Below, piece after piece: positions 1 through 6,911 of a stretch of DNA of 64,000 nt (positions are counted from its first letter, which is position 1; the number at the start of each line of letters is the position of its first letter). The notes beneath the pieces were generated by a model, which made no database searches, had not been told where the DNA came from, and worked only from the letters and a program-made list of their open reading frames with translations. The stretch is taken from positions 1 through 64,000 of the forward strand of contig CAJUET010000004.1 of NCBI GenBank assembly GCA_910585595.1, read 5' to 3'. Source of the stretch: an uncultured Christensenella sp. (GTDB taxonomy: Bacteria; Bacillota; Clostridia; Christensenellales; Borkfalkiaceae). The translations under genes were made by a program, and so were the position numbers.

Positions 1-58
1 TATGGTGTCGCGTTCAGATAGCATAACGGACTATACCGAAAAAAAGGAGCAAAAACCT

Positions 59-355
59 ATGGCAAATAATCAACCCACGCAACAGCAAATGAATATGACG
101 GACGAACAGCCGCAAGCACGTTATACGCCTTATACTACCGAGCAGAAAAAGGAATACGCAAAGCAGTTTACCAAACGTGAAATTGCCTCGTACCGCAAAG
201 GACAGCAAAGCGCATACGCGCATATGGGGAATATCGGCAAGCGCAATTCGTTTTTCATTTACAACAATCTGAAAAACGACGAGGCGGCAACGCCACCGCC
301 CGCGCCGCCAGCCGAAAAGCCCAAAGGCAACGGCAGAAAATCGGGCAATAAATAA
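59..355 (+). CDS. Small hypothetical protein of the left element
   Basis: This gene encodes 98 residues and no recognised domain. The ATG at 59 is chosen because AAAGGAG lies 9-15 bases upstream; an upstream in-frame ATG at 2 has no visible site. The protein is rich in Gln, Lys and Pro, with a polar N-terminus, a proline run near residue 80 and a basic C-terminus. It has no signal peptide or membrane segment, so it does not look like a filamentous-phage major coat protein. It is the first gene of a rightward cluster with the Zot-like ATPase (62 bases downstream), another small protein and the CRESS-type Rep. A nucleic-acid-binding or packaging accessory role is possible but unsupported. Confidence 0.6.
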   Translation: MANNQPTQQQMNMTDEQPQARYTPYTTEQKKEYAKQFTKREIASYRKGQQSAYAHMGNIGKRNSFFIYNNLKNDEAATPPPAPPAEKPKGNGRKSGNK

Positions 356-416
356 TTAAATCTTACGAGGGAGCGGGCGTTTGTCCGTTCCCTTGTTTCT
401 TTTTGCGGGGGTGTTT

Positions 417-1292
417 ATGGAAAACAAAACATATTATCTTACTTACGTTGTCGGCGAGCGCGGCGTAGGTAAAACAACATTATTAGCGCATTTTGCTTGC
501 CGCTATATGATACCGCCGCGCTCCGTTTACGATTTGGCTTTATGCAAAAAGGAAATTGAACGGCTGCGTGCCGGCGGCTGGGAAAATCTATCTCTCGCGC
601 CGCACGTTCAACATTTGGTGTATGTCGTTGACGATACTTTTATAGCACGGGGGCTTGGGTATAAGCCGCGCGTGTCTATGGAACTGCAATTTGAACGAAT
701 AGGACTATACGACGGCGTTCACGCGGTTGATTATCTCTTGCCGTATGCGAAAATCTTTCTGCCCGAAATTCAAAGCAAGTTAGACAGTCGCAAGTCTATG
801 ACCGCAGAACGGGTTGCGGACTACTTTCTGCGGTATATAGAGCGGCAAAGAAAAGTCGGCGTTCAGATGTGGGCTGATACGCAAATAGACGACAGCGCGG
901 ACAAACGCTTTCGTTCGCTCTCTGATAAACTCATAGAGGTGCAAAATAAGCGCGATTATTACGACCTACACGGGCGGCTTATTAAAACCGTATGGAACTG
1001 TTTGGAGTTTTCGGGCGTTCGGCAATACGCCCGTTACAAGGACAGCGGCAACGCGAAAATAGGCGTTAAAACGGCATACACGCACTACGGAAATATTTAC
1101 GCTTGCGTTGACAGTTACAGCGGCAAAGAATACTTTTATTACGGTATGACGGGCAACTACCATACAACGCTTGCAACACTCACGGGCAACGACAAGGCGG
1201 CTATGCTGGCGCGATGCGAACGCTACCCGCTATTTAATCAGAACGAAAACAAGGACAATAACAGCGAGGTTACGGAACTATGGAAAAGTTAG
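417..1292 (+). CDS. Zot-like P-loop ATPase (first copy)
   Basis: A 291-residue ATPase resembling the Zot/pI morphogenesis ATPases of filamentous phages (FtsK-HerA superfamily). A Walker A motif, GERGVGKT, lies at residues 13-20, right behind the N-terminus as in Zot. Around residue 110 the string IFLPEIQSKLDSRKS matches the Zot Walker B region (usually V-x-DE-x-Q-x-x-F-x-SR), but Pro replaces the usual Asp before Glu. A later segment with VGVQMWADTQ followed by RSLSDKL matches the Zot helix and sensor region. No transmembrane helix is visible, unlike classical pI, so a cytoplasmic packaging or DNA-pumping role is also possible. The ATG at 417 follows a G-rich site (405-411); a TTG at 381 is less likely. 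It overlaps the next gene by 13 bases. Confidence 0.75.
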   Translation: MENKTYYLTYVVGERGVGKTTLLAHFACRYMIPPRSVYDLALCKKEIERLRAGGWENLSLAPHVQHLVYVVDDTFIARGLGYKPRVSMELQFERIGLYDGVHAVDYLLPYAKIFLPEIQSKLDSRKSMTAERVADYFLRYIERQRKVGVQMWADTQIDDSADKRFRSLSDKLIEVQNKRDYYDLHGRLIKTVWNCLEFSGVRQYARYKDSGNAKIGVKTAYTHYGNIYACVDSYSGKEYFYYGMTGNYHTTLATLTGNDKAAMLARCERYPLFNQNENKDNNSEVTELWKS

Positions 1293-1600
1293 ATTTTACC
1301 GAACTGCACAAGGAAAAATTAGCGGTCATTTTCGAGAATATAGACGTACTCACGGCAATGAAAGAAAGCGACACGCAACTGCCGCCGCGCTTTTTCCGCG
1401 AGATAATAGACGATACCGTTTTAGACTACAAGGCGAAAATGGTTATTCTCAATAAGAATACCAAATTCGTTACGCGCGAACTTATGAAAGATTTTAAGTT
1501 ACTGCGGCGCGAACAGCGCAAACGGCAAGCCGAACAACGGAAACAGCGCAAGCGCGAAACTCTTTTATACGTTGCTCCCGTCGCGCTCATTCACTCATAA
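1280..1600 (+). CDS. Hypothetical basic coiled-coil-like protein
   Basis: A 106-residue protein with no recognised family. Its ATG lies inside the end of the Zot-like gene (13-base overlap), which suggests translational coupling. The N-terminal half is acidic and probably helical. Residues 70-95 form a strongly basic Arg/Gln/Lys-rich stretch containing several QRK repeats, consistent with nucleic-acid binding. It lies directly before the replication origin stem-loop and the rep gene. No function is assigned; the overlap and good start context make it a real gene. Confidence 0.6.
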   Translation: MEKLDFTELHKEKLAVIFENIDVLTAMKESDTQLPPRFFREIIDDTVLDYKAKMVILNKNTKFVTRELMKDFKLLRREQRKRQAEQRKQRKRETLLYVAPVALIHS

Positions 1601-1612
1601 CCGACACCGCAA

Positions 1613-1640
1613 CACACGGGCGGCGACAGCCGCCCGTGTG
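1613..1640 (+). other. Perfect 12-bp hairpin upstream of the origin
   Basis: CACACGGGCGGC (1613-1624) pairs perfectly with GCCGCCCGTGTG (1629-1640) across a GACA loop. There is no T-run, so it is a poor intrinsic terminator. Its position right before the origin stem-loop suggests a second origin structure, for example single-strand initiation or packaging. Confidence 0.6.
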
Positions 1641-1671
1641 CGGGTGGACATAGTATTACCAGTCCACCCCG
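1641..1671 (+). other. CRESS-type replication origin stem-loop with TAGTATTAC
   Basis: GGGTGGAC (1642-1649) pairs with GTCCACCC (1662-1669). The 12-base loop (1650-1661) presents the nonamer TAGTATTAC at 1651-1659. In circoviruses and geminiviruses, a loop nonamer of the form nAnTATTAC is the rolling-circle nick site, cut between the last TT and AC; here that would be between 1657 and 1658. The element lies 31 bases before a rep gene of the same virus-like family and next to tandem repeats, exactly the arrangement of a circovirus origin. The sequence match is direct; function is inferred. Confidence 0.85.
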
Positions 1672-1686
1672 TCACACTGTCACACT
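1671..1686 (+). repeat. Tandem iterons GTCACACT x2
   Basis: GTCACACT occurs twice back to back (1671-1678 and 1679-1686), starting two bases after the origin stem. Short tandem repeats flanking the stem are the Rep recognition sites in circoviruses and geminiviruses, so these are the likely Rep-binding iterons. Confidence 0.7.
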
Positions 1687-1699
1687 TTTTGGGGGAATT

Positions 1700-2728
1700 A
1701 TGGACGATAAAATTAAAATTGACCTATCTATTACGGACGAAACAACCGACAGCAAAAGAAACTCACAAGCCCGCGACTGGTGCTTTACCGTAAACAACCC
1801 CGTACAAAGTGAACAAGAATTTTTAACCTATTTGAAAACTTTACCCGACTTGCGCTATGTGGTTTTTCAAAGAGAAAAAGCACCCGAAACGGGAACGGAA
1901 CATTATCAAGGGTATTTCGAGTTTACTCAACAAAAATGGTTTACAACAATTAAAAAGTACCTTTCTGAAAAAGCAATAGGCGTTGCCGCTCATATAGAGG
2001 CACGACGGGGAAAACGAACACAAGCACGCAACTATTGTATGGACGAGGACACGCGCATTAGCCCGCAATACTATGAATACGGCGAATTTATAGAGGACGG
2101 CGAACGCACGGACTTAACCGACATTATGCACGATATAGAAAACGGAATGAGTTTTTACGACCTTTCAAAAAAGCACGGCAACCGTTTTATTAGGGTTATG
2201 AAATGGGCAAAAGAATTTAGACAAGCACATTTGGAAAACAAGTACAAAAGAGTATTCCGAAATATGCAAGTCTATTATATTTACGGCTCTGCGGGTTGCG
2301 GGAAAACAAGTTACGTTTTCAATAAGCACGGCTATGACGACGTTTACAGAACAACAAATTACGAGTTCGGCTGGGTTGACGATTATAACGGCGAAAAAGT
2401 ATTGTTTTTAGACGAGTTTCGCAGTTCGTTCAAAATCTCTGAAATACTGGACTATTTGGACGGGCAACCTATACGAATACGAGGGCGACACTATAACCGC
2501 GTTGCTTGCTATGATACTGTTTATATCGTTTCTAACCTTTCATTGAAAGAACAATACACAAACATACAGCAAAGCGAGCCTAAAACGTGGGCGGCGTTTC
2601 TTCGGCGTATAACGGCAGTATATAATTTTGACATAAGCAAAGATACGCCCGTAAGCAAGCATACGGGCGAAATAAAAAAGCCGCCTATGCTCATACCGAT
2701 AGACGACGACAGCGACTTGCCGTTTTAA
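1700..2728 (+). CDS. rep: CRESS-DNA-virus-type replication initiator (HUH endonuclease + SF3 helicase)
   Basis: A 342-residue rolling-circle initiator expected to nick the adjacent origin and unwind DNA. HUH nuclease motif I is CFTVNNP (28-34), motif II is EHYQGYFEF (67-75, H-x-Q type) and motif III is RNYCMDED with catalytic Tyr112. The Lys usually three residues after the Tyr is Asp here. The helicase domain has Walker A GSAGCGKT (196-203), Walker B VLFLDEF (234-240) and motif C ending in Asn279 (YIVSN). This order and spacing are those of circovirus-like Reps and of the bacterial pCRESS relatives described in the literature, not of standard bacterial Rep_1 or Rep_2 proteins. The ATG at 1700 follows GGGGG at 1690-1694. 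Length matches the family (about 300-350). Confidence 0.92.
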   Translation: MDDKIKIDLSITDETTDSKRNSQARDWCFTVNNPVQSEQEFLTYLKTLPDLRYVVFQREKAPETGTEHYQGYFEFTQQKWFTTIKKYLSEKAIGVAAHIEARRGKRTQARNYCMDEDTRISPQYYEYGEFIEDGERTDLTDIMHDIENGMSFYDLSKKHGNRFIRVMKWAKEFRQAHLENKYKRVFRNMQVYYIYGSAGCGKTSYVFNKHGYDDVYRTTNYEFGWVDDYNGEKVLFLDEFRSSFKISEILDYLDGQPIRIRGRHYNRVACYDTVYIVSNLSLKEQYTNIQQSEPKTWAAFLRRITAVYNFDISKDTPVSKHTGEIKKPPMLIPIDDDSDLPF

Positions 2729-2764
2729 CGCTCCGCTGGGTGGGTTTCCTCTGGGTGGGGACAT

Positions 2765-2802
2765 AGAAAAAGCACAAGGCGTTTGCCCTGTGCTTTTTCG
2801 TT
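2765..2802 (+). terminator. Intrinsic terminator after rep (repeat copy 1)
   Basis: AAAAAGCACAAGGC (2767-2780) pairs with GCCCTGTGCTTTTT (2785-2798) with an internal mismatch, and ends in a T-run. A near-identical copy lies at 3745-3780, so the two copies bracket the AT-rich gene between them. Confidence 0.8.
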
Positions 2803-2825
2803 ATTGGTATATGACTGCAAAAATC

Positions 2826-2854
2826 TTGCTTTTAACTTATAAATTTGCTATAAT
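2826..2854 (+). promoter_or_regulatory. Sigma-A promoter of the AT-rich cargo gene
   Basis: TTGCTT (2826-2831), 17-base spacer, TATAAT (2849-2854). The start codon of the next gene is 40 bases further on. The promoter lies after the rep terminator, so the cargo gene is transcribed independently. Confidence 0.7.
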
Positions 2855-2893
2855 ATTAAAAATTTCATATAGTTGGTATAGCGAGAAATAAGA

Positions 2894-3706
2894 ATGATAG
2901 ACATATCACAATATTTGAATAGTGAAACATTTTTGATAAATGATAAAAGCACTTGGCATCAAGATTTGTTGAGTTTAATAGAAAGCAATAAGGCACTTAT
3001 CAGAAAGTATAACTATGTTGAAACTTATAATTTTAATTTGCGTGAAACCGCGAAAAAATGTACACCCGTAGATTATGCAAATTTACATAGAACAAATCCG
3101 TATTCTTCTGAATTAGATTATCTTAAAGAATGTGTAAAATCAGAATTGCAAAGGTTCACGATAATTGGTTATCACGCAACAAGATTAACAAATGAAGAAA
3201 TTATTGAAATCAGAAAAAATGGTTTAATTACTTCGAGTAAAGAAAATTGCTATAAACGCGCTGATAATTTGCTATTAAACGGATATATAACGAAGAATGA
3301 ATGTAATTATATAAAAAGTCATTGTATTCTAAATGTTCCGTATGAGGCTAATAGACTTGGACAAATTTGGTTTTTGTCGGGTAATTGTGATATTTCTACA
3401 AAAAACACAAGCCTAAATAATCTATATAAAGACTATGGCGGTGAAACCATTAGAAACGGGATTGAGAATACGCAACTTTTAGAGAAACTAAACGGAATAA
3501 GTAAACCGTGTAGCGTCATTTCGTATGTTAAATTAAATACTATTCCTTTATACGACATTGATACATTGGCTGAAAAATTATTGTTGGAGAGAAGTAAAAG
3601 CAATATAAGTAAAATCACTTTTGAAATGTTTTCAGAAAGCAAAACAATTCAAGTTTTAGATATATTATATGTGAATGAACACACAAGAGTAAAAGTAAAA
3701 AAATAA
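2894..3706 (+). CDS. AT-rich cargo protein of unknown function (GYHATR motif)
   Basis: A 270-residue soluble protein with no membrane segment or signal peptide. Its base composition is far more AT-rich than any neighbour, and it has its own promoter and terminator, so it looks like a foreign cassette (moron). A recognisable block, GYHATRLTNEEI, sits near residues 95-106, followed by a Gly-Leu-containing segment and, later, GQIWFLSG and YGGETIR. I recall similar His-x-Thr-Arg blocks in uncharacterised bacterial proteins that may have an ADP-ribosyltransferase-like fold, but I cannot confirm this. Position beside replication genes of a mobile element suggests defence, superinfection exclusion or toxin activity. 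This is inference only. Confidence 0.65.
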   Translation: MIDISQYLNSETFLINDKSTWHQDLLSLIESNKALIRKYNYVETYNFNLRETAKKCTPVDYANLHRTNPYSSELDYLKECVKSELQRFTIIGYHATRLTNEEIIEIRKNGLITSSKENCYKRADNLLLNGYITKNECNYIKSHCILNVPYEANRLGQIWFLSGNCDISTKNTSLNNLYKDYGGETIRNGIENTQLLEKLNGISKPCSVISYVKLNTIPLYDIDTLAEKLLLERSKSNISKITFEMFSESKTIQVLDILYVNEHTRVKVKK

Positions 3707-3744
3707 AAGAGTAATTAAAATGTTCTTTTACTCTATGATTATAA

Positions 3745-3780
3745 AGAAAAAGCACAAGGCTGTTAGCCCTGTGCTTTTTC
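3745..3780 (+). terminator. Intrinsic terminator of the cargo gene (repeat copy 2)
   Basis: Both arms, AGAAAAAGCACAAGGC (3745-3760) and GCCCTGTGCTTTTTC (3766-3780), are identical to those at 2765-2799; only the 5-base loop (4 bases in copy 1) differs. Confidence 0.8.
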
Positions 3781-3859
3781 TTTTAATTGTATGCGATAAA
3801 GCCCGCGACACCATTCACGAAAATGTATTCCGTTTTGTAGTGTTCAAACTTTAACGACA

Positions 3860-3883
3860 TTGGTGGGCAGAGGTGGATTCGAA
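3860..3883 (+). repeat. attL: att site: 24-bp copy of the tRNA-Tyr 3' end (left)
   Basis: These 24 bases are identical to 18514-18537, the 3' end (including CCA) of the intact tRNA-Tyr gene. The match begins TTGGTGGGCAGAGG and ends TTCGAA. It diverges on both sides. The tyrosine integrase gene begins (at its 3' end) 44 bases to the right. This is the displaced tRNA fragment produced by integration and marks the left boundary of the 14.65-kb element. Confidence 0.92.
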
Positions 3884-3926
3884 TCGGAAAACTGGTAAAA
3901 AATGCCTAAAAAACGGCTGTTTTTCG

Positions 3927-5309
3927 CTATTTTCGAGGCTTTTTCGGCTTTTTCGGGGTTAAAATTTTGGGCATACTTTGGGCACGAATTAAGTCTGCCG
4001 AATAGTCTACCTTTTGAAATTCCATATAAAAGGTATCTAAATTCTCCGAATAGTGCATATACGTTTCGATATTTACGGCGGCAGATTTGTGACCCATAGC
4101 AAGCTCGCGCAGCTCTTTATCCACTTTGAACTTGCCTAAGCGCGTATTGAACGTATGCCGGCAATAGTACGCTTGCATATCCCAGTCCATGTCGTAAAAC
4201 CAGTTCTGCAAAGCGGATTTTGAAAGCGGCTTGAACGATTCCGAAAGTAGGGGAATGTATTTCCTCATCATGGGCGTAATGGGAATACGCTTCCATTCGA
4301 TTTTTCCGTTTCGTCGTTTTAAGTTTCGCGCGATAATGAAATCTCCCTCAATGTATGCCGAATTGCACTCTCCCGGGCGAAGTCCAGCATAGAGCATGAG
4401 CACAACGTGGCACTCATACCGTGTGCCTTTTGCAATCGAAAGAAGGTGAGCTTCTTCCACCATGGAAAGACAGCGTTTGTGCTGCCGTTCCGCACGCTTG
4501 AATTTAATGCGCGCCATGGGGGTTTTGGTAAGAACGCCTTCCGACTGCGCGAAATCGAAAATTTGCTTTAATAAACCGTGCACCTCTTCCGCCGTTCGGT
4601 AGTGATTCGCTTTTCGCAATGTGTCAAGAATTATTTTGCAGTCGAATCCGGATATGTCAGAAAGAATCTTTTCAGCGATGAACGGGAAAATGTGCAACCT
4701 GAATTTTGACATTACGCGGGAATACCAGGAATCCGCGACGTCGAGCTTTTTCATGACCTCGACGTATTCAAGCGCATAGTCTTTGAAAATAATCGGTTTC
4801 GGTTCTTCCACCGCGGGAACGATCGCTTGCTTTGCCGATACGACCGGGAAGGCGGTGGGCTTGTTAAGCTCGTTGAATTCACGCACGTATTCCCGTAGCC
4901 GGTTGTTTAGTTCGGTGTTCGTCTTGGCGGAAATCGAAATCGCTTTTCCGTAGTACATACACCGCGCCTCGATTGAATTTTTTCTTTGTCTCTTTTTGAA
5001 GTCAGATACTTTGAGCAACTTTTTTTCCTCCTTTTTTTTGGGAATTAAAATTGCTTTTTCGTCTTGCTTCCTGTTTTCGGTTTCCTCCTGTTTTGCCTCT
5101 TCGTCCGAAGGGGCGTTTTTTATTTCCGAAGATCCTCTAATCCCTGCGAGCGTCTCCGGGAACGGAGATTCTTCGATCGCCTCATACCATGATTTACGCA
5201 TTGCGTCATAAGAATCTTCTTGACCTTCGGCGAACGCAAAGAGTTTGTAAATCGAATCTGCAGCAGCGAGCAGCTCCGCGGCTTGTCTTTCGTCGATATT
5301 AACTAACAT
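3927..5309 (-). CDS. int: Tyrosine recombinase / integrase
   Basis: A 460-residue phage-type integrase that inserts the element into the tRNA-Tyr gene. The N-terminal 130 residues are charged and probably include the arm-binding domain. A SAM-like core-binding domain follows (about 165-265), then the catalytic domain. Active-site candidates are Arg311 (in YAGLRPGE), Arg384 (in YYCRHTFNTR), His407 (in MGHKS) and Tyr417 (in NIETYMHY). The His of the usual HxxR box is Tyr381 here. The ATG at 5309 follows AGGGAG. The gene points toward the att site 44 bases beyond its stop, as expected. A Lys/Pro-rich tail ends the protein. Confidence 0.93.
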   Translation of the reverse strand: MLVNIDERQAAELLAAADSIYKLFAFAEGQEDSYDAMRKSWYEAIEESPFPETLAGIRGSSEIKNAPSDEEAKQEETENRKQDEKAILIPKKKEEKKLLKVSDFKKRQRKNSIEARCMYYGKAISISAKTNTELNNRLREYVREFNELNKPTAFPVVSAKQAIVPAVEEPKPIIFKDYALEYVEVMKKLDVADSWYSRVMSKFRLHIFPFIAEKILSDISGFDCKIILDTLRKANHYRTAEEVHGLLKQIFDFAQSEGVLTKTPMARIKFKRAERQHKRCLSMVEEAHLLSIAKGTRYECHVVLMLYAGLRPGECNSAYIEGDFIIARNLKRRNGKIEWKRIPITPMMRKYIPLLSESFKPLSKSALQNWFYDMDWDMQAYYCRHTFNTRLGKFKVDKELRELAMGHKSAAVNIETYMHYSENLDTFYMEFQKVDYSADLIRAQSMPKILTPKKPKKPRK

Positions 5310-5374
5310 GAAAAAATCTCCCTTCCCCCCAAAAGAGGGAAGGTCATTTTATCATGCTGATTTATTTTTGGCTA

Positions 5375-5752
5375 TCAACTTTGGCGCCACGAAGAAGAAT
5401 TTCCCGCGGTGCTTAAAAGTCCTTCACAGTAAGCGACCGCCTTTATTTTTTGTTGGTGGTTCATTCGCTCAAACATTTCGAGAAGCTGCCTTGCATCGTC
5501 TGCCAGAGCGGGAACGGTGGGGGAGTTCTGCGAAGAGAGGTGAGGGATATAACCTTCATCTTGTCCAACAAGCTCATCGAGGGAGACGCCATATAATTTA
5601 GCGAGTTGCATACAAAGTTCTATATTTGGGACATTCATATTCCTTTCGTATCTTGATAGATTTCCGCCGTCTATGCCTGTAAGAGTTTCAACTCTTTTGA
5701 GGGAGTATCCTTTTTCTTCTCGTAAATATCTCATGTGTTCTCCGATAGCCAT
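5375..5752 (-). CDS. XRE-family repressor of the integrated element
   Basis: A 125-residue Cro/CI-type regulator. An HTH_3 domain occupies residues 3-60 (GEHMRYLREEKGYS, then a recognition helix around GIDGGNLSRYER). A C-terminal segment of about 60 residues contains a helical dimerisation-like region. The ATG at 5752 is chosen because AGGAGG lies 5 bases upstream; the in-frame GTG at 5758 would overlap that site. It is divergent from the rightward operon, and three palindromes lie in the intergenic region, so it most likely maintains the integrated state by repressing the rightward promoter at 5797-5825 and its own promoter. Confidence 0.85.
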   Translation of the reverse strand: MAIGEHMRYLREEKGYSLKRVETLTGIDGGNLSRYERNMNVPNIELCMQLAKLYGVSLDELVGQDEGYIPHLSSQNSPTVPALADDARQLLEMFERMNHQQKIKAVAYCEGLLSTAGNSSSWRQS

Positions 5753-5776
5753 ACACACCTCCTAAAAACATTTTAC

Positions 5777-5850
5777 TGTAAATTTGCAATAAAGGCTTGA
5801 CAATTGTAAATTTACACTGTATAATCAAACACGATTATTGTAAATTTACA
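5777..5850. promoter_or_regulatory. Three repressor operators (TGTAAATTTACA)
   Basis: The palindrome TGTAAATTTACA occurs perfectly at 5805-5816 and 5839-5850, and with one changed base (TGTAAATTTGCA) at 5777-5788. Centre-to-centre spacings are 28 and 34 bases. The middle copy lies inside the spacer of the rightward promoter and the others flank it. This is a typical lysogeny control region. Confidence 0.85.
5797..5825 (+). promoter_or_regulatory. Consensus rightward promoter of the element
   Basis: TTGACA (5797-5802), a 17-base spacer, then TATAAT (5820-5825): a perfect sigma-A consensus. It overlaps the middle operator. Transcription would run through the region antisense to the small gene at 5974-6219 before reaching the exonuclease gene at 6353. 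Confidence 0.85.
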
Positions 5851-5918
5851 ATATGAAGAATCTATCAAGCGGCACACAATTCGCCTTAGAACGCGAATTT
5901 GGGGCATTTAAGAGGGGG

Positions 5919-5958
5919 ATTTTTTCGCAAAGCGAAAAAACCGCCCTCGAAAGGGCGG
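5919..5958 (-). terminator. Terminator of the small minus-strand gene
   Basis: ACCGCCCT and AGGGCGGT (5939-5946 / 5951-5958) form a GC-rich stem. On the minus strand it is followed directly by a T-run, which is itself part of a second hairpin (TTTTTTCGC/GCGAAAAAA, 5919-5939). There is no T-run on the plus strand, so rightward transcripts may pass. Confidence 0.65.
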
Positions 5959-5973
5959 TCGGGATCGTAAGAG

Positions 5974-6219
5974 TTAGAACATTTCAGAGATGAATTTTTC
6001 TCTGCGTTCCCGCTTTTGTGTGGCAGTTGTTTTAGCGTTTGCAAGGTTGCGAACATACGTCTTGCGTCCGTTGATATGCTTTGCGCGACGGTTCGAGTTT
6101 TTCATTTCCTCACCCGTAGCGCGATAAGCGGTTTTCGGTGCTTTGCGTATTTCATGATTGTACATGGCATCACTCAATGTGCGAAAAGTGTACTTGCAAA
6201 TAGCTGAAATGATTTTCAT
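5974..6219 (-). CDS. Small basic hypothetical protein
   Basis: This gene encodes 81 residues and is strongly basic (many Arg and Lys), with no signal peptide. The ATG at 6219 is preceded by AAGGAGAAAAATCA, a strong ribosome binding site, and a minus-strand terminator follows the stop, so the gene is probably real. No family is recognised. It lies between the repressor control region and the rightward operon, on the strand opposite to the operon leader. An excisionase or transcription-control role would fit the position but no HTH is clear. Confidence 0.6.
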   Translation of the reverse strand: MKIISAICKYTFRTLSDAMYNHEIRKAPKTAYRATGEEMKNSNRRAKHINGRKTYVRNLANAKTTATQKRERREKFISEMF

Positions 6220-6352
6220 TGATTTTTCTCCTTAATGATGAAATTTTGGTTGGTAGCTATATTTTACCATAAAGGTGAGGAAAAGTCAATGGGGCGGTGC
6301 GCTCGTCAGTGACGGGCGCGACTGTTCCCCCAAATTTAGAAGGAGATGAATT

Positions 6353-6898
6353 ATGCAAGATAAGGCTATGGACAAAAGCGGATATATCGTTCTTGATTTT
6401 GAGACTACGGGATTGTTTGGAGACGATCCCGAAGTTTTGCAAGTATCGGTAATCAACGATAAAGGCGAAACGTTAATTTCGGGATATTGCCGTCCGGAAC
6501 ACACAGAAAGTTGGGGACAGGCGCAAGCTGTTCACGGTATAAGTCCGGAAATGGTTGCAGACTGTCCAACATTTCGGGAAGGTTATCTTCCGAAGCTGTT
6601 AGAGATCATCGAGGGTGCTGCTGCCATAGTTGCCTATAACGCAGACTTTGAGCGGTCTATATTGCACAGCTATGGGGTTGATCCCGTTGTAGCCTTTATC
6701 GATCCCATGTTAATGTTTGCCGAGGTGTGGGGCGATTGGAGCGATTATTTCCAATCTTATCGTTGGCAAAAATTGCAAACAGCGGCGAACTATTACAATT
6801 ACGAGTTCCAAGCTCACGATTCACTTGAAGACGTTCGAGCGACGCGATTCATTTATGAAAAGATGATCGGCGACGGTGTGCCGGCGATAATGATTTGA
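6353..6898 (+). CDS. DnaQ-like 3'-5' exonuclease (DEDDh)
   Basis: A 181-residue RNase-T/DnaQ-superfamily exonuclease domain. Exo I is VLDFETTG (around residues 12-19, catalytic Asp and Glu), Exo II is AYNADFE (around residue 96, Asp) and Exo III is HDSLEDVRAT (around residues 156-165, His and Asp). VHGISPEM matches the typical loop of the proofreading-subunit family. The ATG follows AGAAGGAGATGAATT. It is the first gene of the long rightward operon, so it probably serves DNA replication or processing of the element. It stands alone without a polymerase. Confidence 0.88.
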   Translation: MQDKAMDKSGYIVLDFETTGLFGDDPEVLQVSVINDKGETLISGYCRPEHTESWGQAQAVHGISPEMVADCPTFREGYLPKLLEIIEGAAAIVAYNADFERSILHSYGVDPVVAFIDPMLMFAEVWGDWSDYFQSYRWQKLQTAANYYNYEFQAHDSLEDVRATRFIYEKMIGDGVPAIMI

Positions 6899-6911
6899 GG
6901 AATTGCGAAAT

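Noticed and set aside
3927..5309. Serine recombinase or transposase as the integration enzyme
   Set aside because: The protein has the Arg/RH/H/Tyr arrangement of tyrosine recombinases, and the att pattern at a tRNA 3' end agrees.
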